Source: VGRW01 sp031396695 (GTDB lineage Bacteria > Myxococcota_A > UBA9160 > SZUA-336). Taken from it: 64,000 nt of DNA. The translations under genes were made by a program, and so were the position numbers. Below, in pieces: positions 25,424-33,844 of this stretch. The notes below the pieces were generated by a model. The model was not told where the DNA came from. It saw only the letters and a list, made by a program, of their open reading frames with translations, and did no database searches. The DNA lies in assembly GCA_031396695.1 (NCBI GenBank), contig JANNLG010000202.1, forward strand, positions 8,275 to 72,274, read 5' to 3'. Numbering within the stretch: position 1 is the first letter of the stretch; each line of letters starts with the position of its first letter.

Positions 25424-26292
25424 CCCCTTCGAGCTCCTCTCGCGCGCTCGAAGGCGGCGGCGGCGGCGCGCTTGGTGAGCACGCCGGAAACCTTGCGGCG
25501 GTACACGATCGTGCCGCGCTTGTCGTCGATCGGGCGGGCGGCTTCGCTCGAAGCGGCCGCCGCGCGCGCCAGCGCGGCCTCTTCCCCGCGCGAGCCGACC
25601 AGCGCCGCTACCGCCGCGGGAACCAGAATCGCGGTCGGCGCCACCGCGCCCAGCGCGACACGCGCGTGTGTACAGACGCCGCTCGCGTCGAGCGTGACCG
25701 ACACGCCGGCGCCGACCACGGCGATGTCCATCTCGGTGCGCGGAATGAAGCGCAGGTACGCGTCGGCCGTGCGCGCGGCCGGCCGCGGGATCTCGAAGCC
25801 GACCAGCAGCTCCCCCGCCGCGAGCACGTTCTTTCCCGGCGCGCTGTTGAAGCTCTCGACCGGCACGCGCCGCTCGCCCTTCGGTCCCGCGATCAGGCAG
25901 ACCGCGCCGATCGCGATCAGCGCCGGCACCGTGTCCGCGGCCGGCGAGGAATTGCAGAGGTTGCCGCCCACCGACGCGCGGCCCTGGATCTGCGTCGAGC
26001 CGATCAGGTCCACGGCCTCGACCAGTCCCGGGAACAGTCTGTTGACCTCGGCGTTCTCGACCACCAGCGCCGCGGGCACGGCCGCGCCGAGCCAGAGGGC
26101 CTTCGCGTCCAGGCGAATGCCGGCGAGCTCGGGAATGCGCTTCACGTCGACGAACACGCTCGGCGTCTTACGACCGGTGCGCATCTGCACGATCAGATCG
26201 GTGCCGCCGGCCAGCACGCGCGCGCCCGGCTCGGCCAACAGCTGCGCCGCGCGCGCGATCGTGGTCGGCGACTCGTAGCGAACCTCTTCCAT
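25420..26292 (-). CDS. FAD-binding middle subunit of molybdenum hydroxylase
   Basis: A 290-residue CoxM-type flavoprotein subunit. FAD-binding wording: VLAGGTDLIVQM (~residues 26-37) and TQIQGRASVGGNLCNSSPAADTVP (given here by its key parts IQGRASVGGNL and SSPAAD). The C-terminal CO-dehydrogenase-flavoprotein domain ends with a YRRKVSGVLTKRA-type helix. Start ATG 26292, 5 nt after the stop of the secreted cyclase gene; the frame continues upstream only as a shadow of that gene. It hands electrons from the FeS subunit to a quinone or another acceptor. Confidence 0.9.
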   Translation of the reverse strand: MEEVRYESPTTIARAAQLLAEPGARVLAGGTDLIVQMRTGRKTPSVFVDVKRIPELAGIRLDAKALWLGAAVPAALVVENAEVNRLFPGLVEAVDLIGSTQIQGRASVGGNLCNSSPAADTVPALIAIGAVCLIAGPKGERRVPVESFNSAPGKNVLAAGELLVGFEIPRPAARTADAYLRFIPRTEMDIAVVGAGVSVTLDASGVCTHARVALGAVAPTAILVPAAVAALVGSRGEEAALARAAAASSEAARPIDDKRGTIVYRRKVSGVLTKRAAAAAFERARGARRG

Positions 26293-26297
26293 GTCCC

Positions 26298-27221
26298 TCA
26301 CCGAATCGCGATCGGATTGATGTTCGCCTGCACCGCGCCTTTGAACTTGGGCTGACCGAGCACGAACATGAACTCGTAGGCCTTGTCCGCGGCGAGCGGT
26401 GCGACGTTCATGTTCTCGAGGATGTGGATGCCGTTCTTCGGGAGCAGGATCTGGTGCACCGGAAAGGCCTCGTCCTTGACCTCGAACGGGATCACCTCGA
26501 CGGCCCACTGGTCCGCGCCGACGGCGACCACGCCGAGCGACGCGAGGTAGGTCGCGCCTTCCTTGCCGAGTCCGGGCTCGGTCTCGAGGAACTTCTTCTT
26601 GTCCTTCTCGGCCATCGGCATCCAGCCGGTGTGGAGCAGCACGACGTCGCCCTTGCGGATCGGCGTGCCCTGCTTGGCGACCGCAGCCTCGATGTCCGCC
26701 TTGTTGATCGCGTAGCCCGGCTCGAGGTTCTTGCCCTTCAGTCCGACGATGTCGAGCAGCACGCCGCGCGTGACGATCGGCGGGATCTTGTCGGTGGAGA
26801 GCTTCAGCAGGCCGTTCGGCCGCAGGAAGTCGCTCTCCTTGTTCCCGTTGTAGTAGACGAAGTCGATGCCCAGGTGGCCGAGACCGTCGAGCTGGCTGCC
26901 GGTGCCCGTCCAGGTCGCGAGGAAGTCATCCGTGCCGGTGGTCTTGTTGGAGCCCATCGCCTCGCCGGTCACGCTCGCCATGGTGAAGATCTGCGAGTTG
27001 CGGGTGCCATACGAGGGCGTGTCCGGACCGGTCGTGATTCCGAGCGAGTAGGTCTTGCCCGTCTTGATCAGCTTGGCCGCCTCGAGCACCCCCGCGGGCG
27101 ACAGGTTGTTCACCGCGCCGAGCGTGTCGTCCTTGCCGTACTTCGATGGATACCAGGCGTCGTCGGCAAACGTTGTGTTCGCGAACGCTGCGATCACGAA
27201 CGCGAGAAGCACTGCACGCAT
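26298..27221 (-). CDS. Secreted cyclase-family (metal-dependent hydrolase) protein
   Basis: A 307-residue protein with a clear Sec signal peptide (MRAVLLAFVIAAFANTTFA, cleavage before DDAW). The mature part is a cyclase/kynurenine-formamidase-like fold: LGAVNNLSPAGV, SLGITTGPDTPSYG, GSQLDGLGHLG, GYAINKADIEAA, GDVVLLHTGW and GADQWAVE. The usual first metal motif HxGTHxD is replaced by GSQLDGLGH, as in the periplasmic branch of the family. Start at ATG 27221 with the GGGGG region of its leader as RBS. It heads the molybdenum hydroxylase operon (5-nt gap), so ring or amide opening linked to the hydroxylase substrate is a reasonable inference. Confidence 0.78.
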   Translation of the reverse strand: MRAVLLAFVIAAFANTTFADDAWYPSKYGKDDTLGAVNNLSPAGVLEAAKLIKTGKTYSLGITTGPDTPSYGTRNSQIFTMASVTGEAMGSNKTTGTDDFLATWTGTGSQLDGLGHLGIDFVYYNGNKESDFLRPNGLLKLSTDKIPPIVTRGVLLDIVGLKGKNLEPGYAINKADIEAAVAKQGTPIRKGDVVLLHTGWMPMAEKDKKKFLETEPGLGKEGATYLASLGVVAVGADQWAVEVIPFEVKDEAFPVHQILLPKNGIHILENMNVAPLAADKAYEFMFVLGQPKFKGAVQANINPIAIR

Positions 27222-27294
27222 TTGGATTCCCCCTCTCTTCTGATCTTCGCTCAGCATGACACAGAGCCCCCGCGACAATCAGAACGGCCGCGGG

Positions 27295-27300
27295 TAGGCT
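27295..27300 (+). promoter_or_regulatory. -10 hexamer TAGGCT of a predicted leaderless promoter
   Basis: TAGGCT ends 6 nt before the ATG of the SnoaL-like gene. GCGACA lies 17 bp upstream and matches four of six bases of TTGACA. This is the most complete promoter seen in the window. Confidence 0.5.
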
Positions 27301-27306
27301 GCGCGC

Positions 27307-27684
27307 ATGAGCGAACGCGAAATCCTGGAGCTGGCTGATCGCTTCTTCAACGCCATTCCCAAGGGCGATCTCGAGACGGTGCGCGCGATCTACGCGCCCG
27401 ACGCGCTGATCTGGCACAACAACGACCAGGCCACGCAGAACGTCGAGCAGAACCTGGCGGTACTCGGCTGGGTCACGAAGAACATCGCGGGGCTGCGCTA
27501 CGAAGAAATCCGCCGACACGTGACGCCGTCCGGCTTCGTGCAGCAGCACGTGCTGCGCGGCAACGCCCCGAACGGCAAGCCGCTCGAAGTTCCCGCGTGC
27601 ATCCTGTGCACGGTGGTGAACGGCCGGATCACGCGCCTCGACGAGTATCTCGACTCCGCGCAGATCGAGGTGCTTCGGGGCTAG
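27307..27684 (+). CDS. SnoaL/NTF2-like protein
   Basis: A 125-residue single-domain protein of the NTF2/SnoaL cone fold. ADRFFNAIPKGDLETVRAIYAPDALIWHN is the usual opening helix and loop, and CTVVNGRITRLDEYLDSAQ the final strands. Such proteins are isomerases, hydrolases or dehydratases of small polar ligands; no substrate can be read here. It is monocistronic with an apparently leaderless start, and its 3' end overlaps the convergent gene by 56 bp. Confidence 0.75.
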   Translation: MSEREILELADRFFNAIPKGDLETVRAIYAPDALIWHNNDQATQNVEQNLAVLGWVTKNIAGLRYEEIRRHVTPSGFVQQHVLRGNAPNGKPLEVPACILCTVVNGRITRLDEYLDSAQIEVLRG

Positions 27685-27949
27685 CCGCCGCGAGCGCGGC
27701 CGCGACCGTGCGCAGGAGCGCCGCCCGTTCCGCGGCCGTGCTCACGCGAAAGCGCTCGAAGTCCACGCCCCGCAGCTTCACGTCCGCGAACAGCCCCGCG
27801 GGGTCTTCGTGGAAGTGCAGGAAGCTAGCGCGCTTGCGGTAGAAGGAGCCGCGCTTCTTCTCCACGAGCGTCGCGTGGCCGCGCAGCTTCACGAGCAAGC
27901 TCTCGAGCTGGTCGAGCGCCTCGGGTCCGGCGTGCTTCACGGGGCCCAT
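27629..27949 (-). CDS. Conserved hypothetical protein with HFHED motif
   Basis: A 106-residue protein, with residues ~10-75 looking like a compact alpha/beta domain: LDQLESLLVKLRGHATLVEKKRGSFY (key parts ESLLVKLRG and KKRGSFY), then KRASFLHFHEDPAGLFADVKLRG. The HFHEDPAGLFADVK block looks conserved, so I believe the gene is real although the last ~30 residues are basic low-complexity and overlap the SnoaL gene antisense by 56 bp. No family name can be given. The TAGC just before the ATG does not form the local -10. Confidence 0.5.
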   Translation of the reverse strand: MGPVKHAGPEALDQLESLLVKLRGHATLVEKKRGSFYRKRASFLHFHEDPAGLFADVKLRGVDFERFRVSTAAERAALLRTVAAALAAASPEAPRSARSRDTRRGA

Positions 27950-28076
27950 GCTACGGCAACCGCGGCGCCTCGGGCCGGTCCGGAGCCACCAATTCGTTGA
28001 CGCAAACCACTCCAGGTGCAGACAATGAGTCGGACCTGGGCGAGCCTGGTGCGTGGAGCCGTTCCGAGGTCGCGAC

Positions 28077-28108
28077 TCCTACCCCTCGAACATCCTACCC
28101 CTCGAACA
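28077..28108 (+). repeat. Two perfect tandem copies of a 16-bp sequence upstream of the FG-GAP gene
   Basis: TCCTACCCCTCGAACA occurs twice head to tail, ending 19 nt before the ATG at 28128. Direct 16-bp repeats in a short intergenic region could be operator sites for an activator or repressor; recent slippage is the alternative. The remaining ~125 bases of this intergenic region show no gene. Confidence 0.6.
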
Positions 28109-28127
28109 GACAGGTCAGATCCAGCAA

Positions 28128-30893
28128 ATGCCGCCGTTCGTTCGTACGTCATCCCTGCTGCGATTCGCCTGCGTGGTCGTATCCGTGGCCACCGGGCGCG
28201 TGGCCGACGCCAGCGTCAGCGACGACTTCGGCGATGGGGACGACAGCTCGCCCCCGTGGTCACACTTCGATCCGACGCTCGGCGCGACTTTCGACGCAGC
28301 GTCGCTTTCGTACCTCGTCAGCGTCAGCGCCACGGAGAACGCCCTCGAGCCCGCGCGCGCGCGGAGCCTGCGCGAGGATGCGAGTTTCGGCGACGTGGTG
28401 GTCGCCGCCGATCTGGTCGCCTTCGACGACATCGCGGATCACGCGTACGGAATCGTAGCCCGCGCGACGTCCAGCACGGCGCCGGCTCAAAACGGCTACG
28501 CGCTGGTGATCCGTTCACCCGGCGCGATCGCGCTGCTGCAGCTCGACGAGCCGATCGCGACGATCCTCGCCACCCGTCCGGTCACTCTGAGCGCGAGCAC
28601 GAGCTACCGACTGGTACTCAGCGTCACGGGTACGGGCCCGGCGCTGCTGACCGGCGCGCTGTACGCGGCCAGCGATCTCGCGAATCCGATCGCGACCGTC
28701 CGGTACAGTGACTCGCAGGCGCCGATTCCCGCCGCGGGCTTCACGGGCGTGCTGGTCGCCGACACCGGCGAGCTCCAGAACCAGGATTCGAGCTCTGGCT
28801 TCGACGCGTTCTTCGCGAGTTCACCGAGCGCCGACACGGACGCGGACGGGCTCGCAGATGGCGTGGAGCTCTCGATCGGCACCGACCCGAGCGACTCCGA
28901 CAGCGACGGCGATGGTCTGCTCGACGGTCTCGAGATCGGAACGGGAGTCTTCGCCGCGCAGAGCACCATCTCGACCGGCGCCGACGGCGCACGCGTGGTG
29001 TTCGCGGCCGACCTGGACGGCGACGGGGACTCGGACGTGCTCAGCGCGTCGTACCTCGACGACACGATCGCGTGGTACGAGAACGACGGCACGCCCTTGG
29101 CGGGCGCCTGGCCGGAGCGCACGATCTCGACCGCCGCCGACGGCCCGCGGTCGGTCTTCGCGGCAGACGTGGACGGCGACGGCGACACGGACGTGCTGTC
29201 GGCCTCGTTCCTCGACGACAAGATCGCCTGGTACGAGAACGACGGGACCCCGGCTTCGGGCGCCTGGACCGAGTACGTGATCTCGAGCGCGGCCGACGGC
29301 GCCAGCTCCGTGCTCGCCGCGGATTTCGACGGCGACGGCGACCTGGACGTGCTCTCCGGGTCACTCTTCGTGGCCACGTTCGCGTGGTACGAGAACGACG
29401 GCACGCCGGCGGTGGACGCCTGGACCGCGCACGTGATCGACACCGGCGCGGTCGCGCTCGCAGCCGCGGACGTGGACGGCGACGGTGACTCCGACGTGCT
29501 CAACGCGTCGTACTTCGACTACGTCTCCTGGCACACGAACGACGGGACGCCGGCGGTCGGCGCCTGGCTGGAGCACGAGCTGACGCCGGTCGCGGGGAAT
29601 CCGCGCTGGGTTTCATCGGCGGACTTCGACGGCGACGGCGACACGGACGTGCTCGCGCGATCGGTGAGCAACGTCATCGCGTGGTACGAGAATGACGGTA
29701 CTCCGGGCACCGGCTCGTGGGCCGTGCACGCGATCTCGACTGCTACCGGCACCGTCAGCTCGGCCTTCGCGGCCGACGTGGACGGCGACGGTGACTCCGA
29801 CGTGCTCGCGACGCTGGAGTCCGTCAACGAGGTCGTCTGGTACGAGAATGACGGAACGCCCGCGGTCGACGCATGGACCGAGCACTCGATCTCGAGCGCC
29901 GTCAGCCTCCCACTATCAGTAGTCGCGGCGGACGTGGATGGCGACGGCGACGCCGACGCCCTCACTGCGTCGTTCTTCGACGACCGGATCGCCTGGTACC
30001 CGCAGCGGAACGCAGCCGATCCGCTCGACGCCGACACGGACGACGACGGGCTTCTCGACGGCTTCGAGGTGACCAACGGATTCGATCCGCTCGCCGCGGG
30101 CGACCAAGCCCTGGACCCCGACGGCGACGGACTCACCAATCTGCAGGAGCAGACGGCCGGCACGAACCCGAGTGTTCCCGACACCGACGGCGACGGACTC
30201 GGCGACGGTGCCGAGGTGAACACGTACGGCACGAGCCCGACGCTGGTCGACACGGACGCTGACGGTCTGCTCGACGGCTTTGAAGTCGCGAACGGATTCG
30301 ATCCGCTCGTCGCGGGTGAGGAAGGTCTGGACCCCGACTCCGACGGTCTCACGAACCTGCAGGAGCAGTCCGCCGGCACCAACCCGGCCCTGGCCGACAG
30401 CGACGGCGACGGACTGCTCGACGGCGCCGAAGTGAACACGCACGGCACGAATCCGAACCTCGTCGACACGGACGGCGACGGACTCGGCGACGGCGTCGAA
30501 GTGAACGTCTACGGCACGAGCCCGATCCTGGCCGACACGGACGGCGACGCGGCGCAGGATGGCGCCGACAACTGCCCCGTCACCGCGAACCCCACGCAGA
30601 GCGATGTCGGCGGCGTGTCGGGCGGGCCGGCGGACGGAATCGGCGACGCCTGTCAGTGCGGCGACGTCGACGATGACGGCAGCGTCGACTCCGCGGACGT
30701 GGTCGCGTACCGCGACAGCCTCGCGGATCCCGACGGCCTCCCGCTGACATCTGCCGGTGTCGCCAAGTGCTCCGTGATCGGCAGCGCGGGCCCGTGCGAG
30801 ATCCTGGACGTCTCGGTCATCCAGCGCGCGCTCGAGTCCGAGCCGCTTCTGCCGGGAATCGCGCAGGTCTGCAGCGCCGCACGAGGGCCGTGA
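28128..30893 (+). CDS. Secreted FG-GAP/VCBS and thrombospondin-type-3 protein with dockerin-like C-terminus
   Basis: A 921-residue exported protein. Residues 1-27 are a signal peptide (RFACVVVSVATGRVADA). A beta-sandwich (LamG-like) spans ~30-225 and a first calcium-binding TSP3 run ~230-265. Seven FG-GAP/VCBS-type repeats of ~47 residues (DxDGDGDxDVL ... WYENDGTP) occupy ~277-628, probably a seven-bladed propeller. More TSP3 repeats (DxDGDGLxDG, TNL, GTNP) follow to ~838. The last ~80 residues (from GDACQCG) hold one dockerin-type calcium loop and two cysteine-linked segments, a module shared with the gene at 36276-38543. I chose ATG 28128 because it starts the signal peptide. Confidence 0.8.
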   Translation: MPPFVRTSSLLRFACVVVSVATGRVADASVSDDFGDGDDSSPPWSHFDPTLGATFDAASLSYLVSVSATENALEPARARSLREDASFGDVVVAADLVAFDDIADHAYGIVARATSSTAPAQNGYALVIRSPGAIALLQLDEPIATILATRPVTLSASTSYRLVLSVTGTGPALLTGALYAASDLANPIATVRYSDSQAPIPAAGFTGVLVADTGELQNQDSSSGFDAFFASSPSADTDADGLADGVELSIGTDPSDSDSDGDGLLDGLEIGTGVFAAQSTISTGADGARVVFAADLDGDGDSDVLSASYLDDTIAWYENDGTPLAGAWPERTISTAADGPRSVFAADVDGDGDTDVLSASFLDDKIAWYENDGTPASGAWTEYVISSAADGASSVLAADFDGDGDLDVLSGSLFVATFAWYENDGTPAVDAWTAHVIDTGAVALAAADVDGDGDSDVLNASYFDYVSWHTNDGTPAVGAWLEHELTPVAGNPRWVSSADFDGDGDTDVLARSVSNVIAWYENDGTPGTGSWAVHAISTATGTVSSAFAADVDGDGDSDVLATLESVNEVVWYENDGTPAVDAWTEHSISSAVSLPLSVVAADVDGDGDADALTASFFDDRIAWYPQRNAADPLDADTDDDGLLDGFEVTNGFDPLAAGDQALDPDGDGLTNLQEQTAGTNPSVPDTDGDGLGDGAEVNTYGTSPTLVDTDADGLLDGFEVANGFDPLVAGEEGLDPDSDGLTNLQEQSAGTNPALADSDGDGLLDGAEVNTHGTNPNLVDTDGDGLGDGVEVNVYGTSPILADTDGDAAQDGADNCPVTANPTQSDVGGVSGGPADGIGDACQCGDVDDDGSVDSADVVAYRDSLADPDGLPLTSAGVAKCSVIGSAGPCEILDVSVIQRALESEPLLPGIAQVCSAARGP
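28960..30010 (+). repeat. Seven in-frame ~141-bp coding repeats (FG-GAP units)
   Basis: The nucleotide sequence repeats with a period near 141 bases, each unit holding a GAC-GGC-GAC-GGC core and a TGGTACGAGAACGACGG-type segment. Copies have diverged, most strongly the fourth. The repeats are coding, not CRISPR. Confidence 0.75.
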
Positions 30894-30980
30894 ACGGTTC
30901 GCGCGACCCGTCCGATCCGTACGGCGCGCGCCGCGACCCGGTATGCTGACGCCCCGTTCTCGCCTCGGAGGTCCCCACGG

Positions 30981-31046
30981 ATGATCAAGCTCTACGGCAT
31001 GAGGCATTCGCGGGCGATGCGCTCGCTGTGGGCGCAGCGGGGCTGA
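30981..31046 (+). pseudogene. Remnant of a glutathione S-transferase gene (N-terminus only)
   Basis: A 21-codon frame starting MIKLYGMRHSRAMRSLWA, followed by QRG and a stop. The first 18 residues are the opening strand and helix of a GST (compare the -KLY-...S-R-S-R-V-LWALEEL pattern), after which the gene ends abruptly. GGAGG at 30966-30970 and TATGCT at 30942-30947 remain upstream as RBS and possible -10. It looks like a GST that lost everything between codon 18 and the last few codons. The lipoprotein gene begins 15 nt after its stop. Confidence 0.6.
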
Positions 31047-31061
31047 GCTCCGGCCGAACTC

Positions 31062-32378
31062 ATGCGCAAGCTGGTCCTCCTTCTCGCCCTGCTCTCGACG
31101 GTCTCGTGCGCCACCCTGAGCAACGTCGGCAGGCAAGTGACGTCCCTCGGTCGCGGGGGTGACTCCGCAGTGACGCTCGACGAGCTGCGGCAGGGCCTGC
31201 TCGAGTTCAGCTCCGCGTTCGGAATCCTCGTCACGGATGCCGCCGACCGGATCTCGGCCTCGACCACCGAGGCGCGAGTGCGGCGGCTCTCGCTGCTCTG
31301 GCGCATCCGCATGCCGCCGATGGCGCAGCTCGCCGCGAACGATCCCAACCCGCGCATCGGCTACGTCGAGATGCTCACCGTCGCGGTGGCGCAACGGCAG
31401 TACTTCGAGGACGGTGCGGGGAGCACGCTGTTCGGCGCGAAGCAGGAGATCGCGCTCGAGACGTCGAAGGAGATCGAGGCTTCCGCGCTCAGCGGGGGCC
31501 TCCGGTTCCTTACTCAGGAAAAGCTCGACGAGCTGCATGCCGAGGTGATCGATCTCGCGAAGGAGCACCCGATTCGCGGTGAGTTCCTGCGCGAGAACAT
31601 TCAGGTCGGCCTGCAGCGGGCAGAGGGGCGAGGCGCCTTCGACGACATCATCAGCATCCCGATGGCGCCGTTCCGCGCGATCGCGGGCGTCGAGACTGGC
31701 GCGCAGGCGATCCGCGAGTTCAACGCGACCGCGGCGCAGTTCACCGAGCTCGTCGACCAGCTGCCGCAGCGCATGCGCTGGCAGATGGAGCTCTTGTCGT
31801 ACGACCTGCAGGAGCAGGGCGGCGTGCTCGAGCAGTCGCTCCGCTCGTTCGACACGGTGGCCCAGAGCGCGAATCGACTCTCGGTCGTCGCGGAGAACGC
31901 GCCCGAGGACATGCGCCAGACGATCGTCGCGATCTCCGCGGAGCTCGAGTCCCGCAGCGCGACGCTCCGGGCGCTGCTCGCGGAGTACCGCGCGGCGATC
32001 TCGGACACCGGCACCACGGCCGATCGGTTCGTGCCCATGATCGACGGCATCGCGAAGGCCTCCGAGCAGTTCAACCAGGCCGGTGCCGCCTGGGCCGCGG
32101 TGCTGACCGATTTCAACGCGCCGAATGCGCCGCTTCCGCCGGGAACTCCGCCGCCCAAGCCGTTCGACATCACGGACTACGAAAGGACGGCGATCGCGAT
32201 CCGCACCACCGCCGAGGAGCTGCGCGCCGCATTCGCGGACGTGAAGGCGCTCGAGAACGGCCCGGGCGCGCAGCTCGCCGACCGACTGCTGCGCAACGGC
32301 TTGATCCTGATCGCGGTGTTCTTCGCGGCGCTGCTCGGCTACCGCTTCATCTCCTCGCGGATCGCGCCGTCGCGGTAG
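31062..32378 (+). CDS. Lipoprotein with coiled coil and C-terminal transmembrane helix
   Basis: A 438-residue envelope protein. MRKLVLLLALLSTVSC is a lipoprotein-type signal (C16, lipobox weak at -3). The body is almost wholly helical, with long coiled-coil-prone stretches (~190-345) and one membrane helix near the C-terminus (~408-428, GLILIAVFFAALLGYRFI). Anchors at both ends suggest it spans or tethers membranes. I do not recognise the family. It follows the GST remnant and precedes the WS/DGAT gene, whose TAGACT hexamer is built on its TAG stop. Confidence 0.6.
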   Translation: MRKLVLLLALLSTVSCATLSNVGRQVTSLGRGGDSAVTLDELRQGLLEFSSAFGILVTDAADRISASTTEARVRRLSLLWRIRMPPMAQLAANDPNPRIGYVEMLTVAVAQRQYFEDGAGSTLFGAKQEIALETSKEIEASALSGGLRFLTQEKLDELHAEVIDLAKEHPIRGEFLRENIQVGLQRAEGRGAFDDIISIPMAPFRAIAGVETGAQAIREFNATAAQFTELVDQLPQRMRWQMELLSYDLQEQGGVLEQSLRSFDTVAQSANRLSVVAENAPEDMRQTIVAISAELESRSATLRALLAEYRAAISDTGTTADRFVPMIDGIAKASEQFNQAGAAWAAVLTDFNAPNAPLPPGTPPPKPFDITDYERTAIAIRTTAEELRAAFADVKALENGPGAQLADRLLRNGLILIAVFFAALLGYRFISSRIAPSR

Positions 32379-32381
32379 ACT
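32376..32381 (+). promoter_or_regulatory. -10-like TAGACT overlapping the upstream stop codon
   Basis: The TAG stop of the lipoprotein gene is the first half of TAGACT. The WS/DGAT ATG is 32 nt further on and has GAGAGG as RBS, so this would be a leadered promoter. Confidence 0.35.
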
Positions 32382-32413
32382 CGCGCTCGGCCCCCCCGGC
32401 CGAGAGGTCCCGC

Positions 32414-33844
32414 ATGGCCGAAGCGATCCGCTTCGAGGACCGCATGAGCGACAACGACGCGCTCATGTGGAACATCGAGAAAGACCCGCTATTGCGCTCG
32501 ACGATCGCAGTGGTCTGGCTGCTCGACCGCGCGCCCGACCGCGCGCGCTTCGAAGAGAAGATCGAGCGCGCCACGCGCACGATCCCGCGCTTGCGCCAGC
32601 ACGTGGTTTCGAACCCCGCGTCGATCGCGCCGCCGCGCTGGGAGACCGATCCCGATTTCAACCTGCGCTACCACCTGCGCTGGCTGCGCGCGCCGCGATC
32701 GCGGGACATCGGCCCGCGGTCCGATGTCAGGGGCGAGCTGCGCGACGTGCTCGACTTCACCGCGCCGGTGGTGATGTCCGGCTTCGACCGCGCGCGCCCG
32801 CTCTGGGAGCTGTTCGTGCTCGAGGACATGGCGCAGGGCCGCGCGGCGGTGCTGATGAAGCTACACCACTCGCTGTCGGACGGCGTGGGTCTGGTGCGCA
32901 TGACCGAGGCCATGGTCGAGCGCAAGCCCGAGCCGGGTCGCGATCGCGGTCCGCTGCCGCCGCTGCCGGAGACCGCGCCGATGACGCAAGGCGAGCGCTT
33001 CGTCGACGCGCTCGGCCACGAGTGGCGGCGCCAGCTCGGCCGCATGCAGCGTTCGGTGCGCGCGGCGCGCGCGAACCTGCTCGGCCTGATGCGCGACCCC
33101 GGCGCGCTGGCGCGCGAGACCGCGGAAGCGGCCGCGTCGATCGGACGCATGCTGAAGCCCGTCTCGGAGCCGCTCTCGCCGATCATGCGCGGGCGCAGCT
33201 TGAGTCTGCACCTCGACACGCTCGAGCTCTCCACCGAGAAGCTGCGCGCAGCCGCCAAGCTCGTCGACGGAAAGCTGAACGACGCATTCGTCGCCGGAGT
33301 CGCCGGAGGACTGCGCATGTACCACGAAGCGCACGGCGCGCCCGTCGCGAGCCTGCGCATGACCATGCCGATCAACGTGCGCGAGGGCGAGAACGCGAAG
33401 GTGGCCGGCAATCAGTTCGCGCCCGCGCGCTTCGCCGTGCCGGTCGGCATCACCGACCCGCGCGCGCGCATGGCGGCGATCCGCGAGCTGGTCGCGGGCC
33501 AGCGCGCCGAGCCGGCGATCGCGATGATGGCCGACATCTCCGGCGTGCTGAACCGGCTGCCCACGTCGGTGACGACGTCTCTGTTCGGCTCGATGCTGAA
33601 GGGCATCGACTTCGTCACCAGCAACGTGCCGGGCCCGCGCTTCGACGTGTACCTGTCGGGCGCCAAGCTCGAGTCCGTGTTTCCGTTCGGCCCGCTCAGC
33701 GGCTCGGCGCTGAACGTCACCCTGTTCAGCTACACGGATCGCTCGATCCTGGGCATCGCGAGCGACCCCGCGTCGGTGCCGGATCCGGAGCTCTTGCTCG
33801 CATGCTTGAAGCGCGGCTTCGACGAGGTGCTGGCGGGCGTCTAG
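32414..33844 (+). CDS. WS/DGAT/MGAT-family acyltransferase (wax ester / triacylglycerol synthase)
   Basis: A 476-residue O-acyltransferase that esterifies fatty alcohols or diacylglycerol with acyl-CoA. The catalytic HHxxxDG motif is HHSLSDG (residues 151-157); FDRARPLWELFVLEDM precedes it. The C-terminal domain shows NDAFVAGVAGGLR, a PINVR segment, GNQF, and SNVPGPRFDVYLSGAKLESVFPFGPLS (key part NVPGP). Length is standard. This indicates storage of neutral lipid, in keeping with the acyl-CoA ligase at 9.1-10.8 kb. The stop TAG is part of a CTAG shared with the convergent TpsA gene. Confidence 0.9.
   Translation: MAEAIRFEDRMSDNDALMWNIEKDPLLRSTIAVVWLLDRAPDRARFEEKIERATRTIPRLRQHVVSNPASIAPPRWETDPDFNLRYHLRWLRAPRSRDIGPRSDVRGELRDVLDFTAPVVMSGFDRARPLWELFVLEDMAQGRAAVLMKLHHSLSDGVGLVRMTEAMVERKPEPGRDRGPLPPLPETAPMTQGERFVDALGHEWRRQLGRMQRSVRAARANLLGLMRDPGALARETAEAAASIGRMLKPVSEPLSPIMRGRSLSLHLDTLELSTEKLRAAAKLVDGKLNDAFVAGVAGGLRMYHEAHGAPVASLRMTMPINVREGENAKVAGNQFAPARFAVPVGITDPRARMAAIRELVAGQRAEPAIAMMADISGVLNRLPTSVTTSLFGSMLKGIDFVTSNVPGPRFDVYLSGAKLESVFPFGPLSGSALNVTLFSYTDRSILGIASDPASVPDPELLLACLKRGFDEVLAGV

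Noticed and set aside
28960..30010. CRISPR-like periodic repeat
   Set aside because: The ~141-bp period is in frame and codes for FG-GAP blades; units are diverged and there are no spacers.
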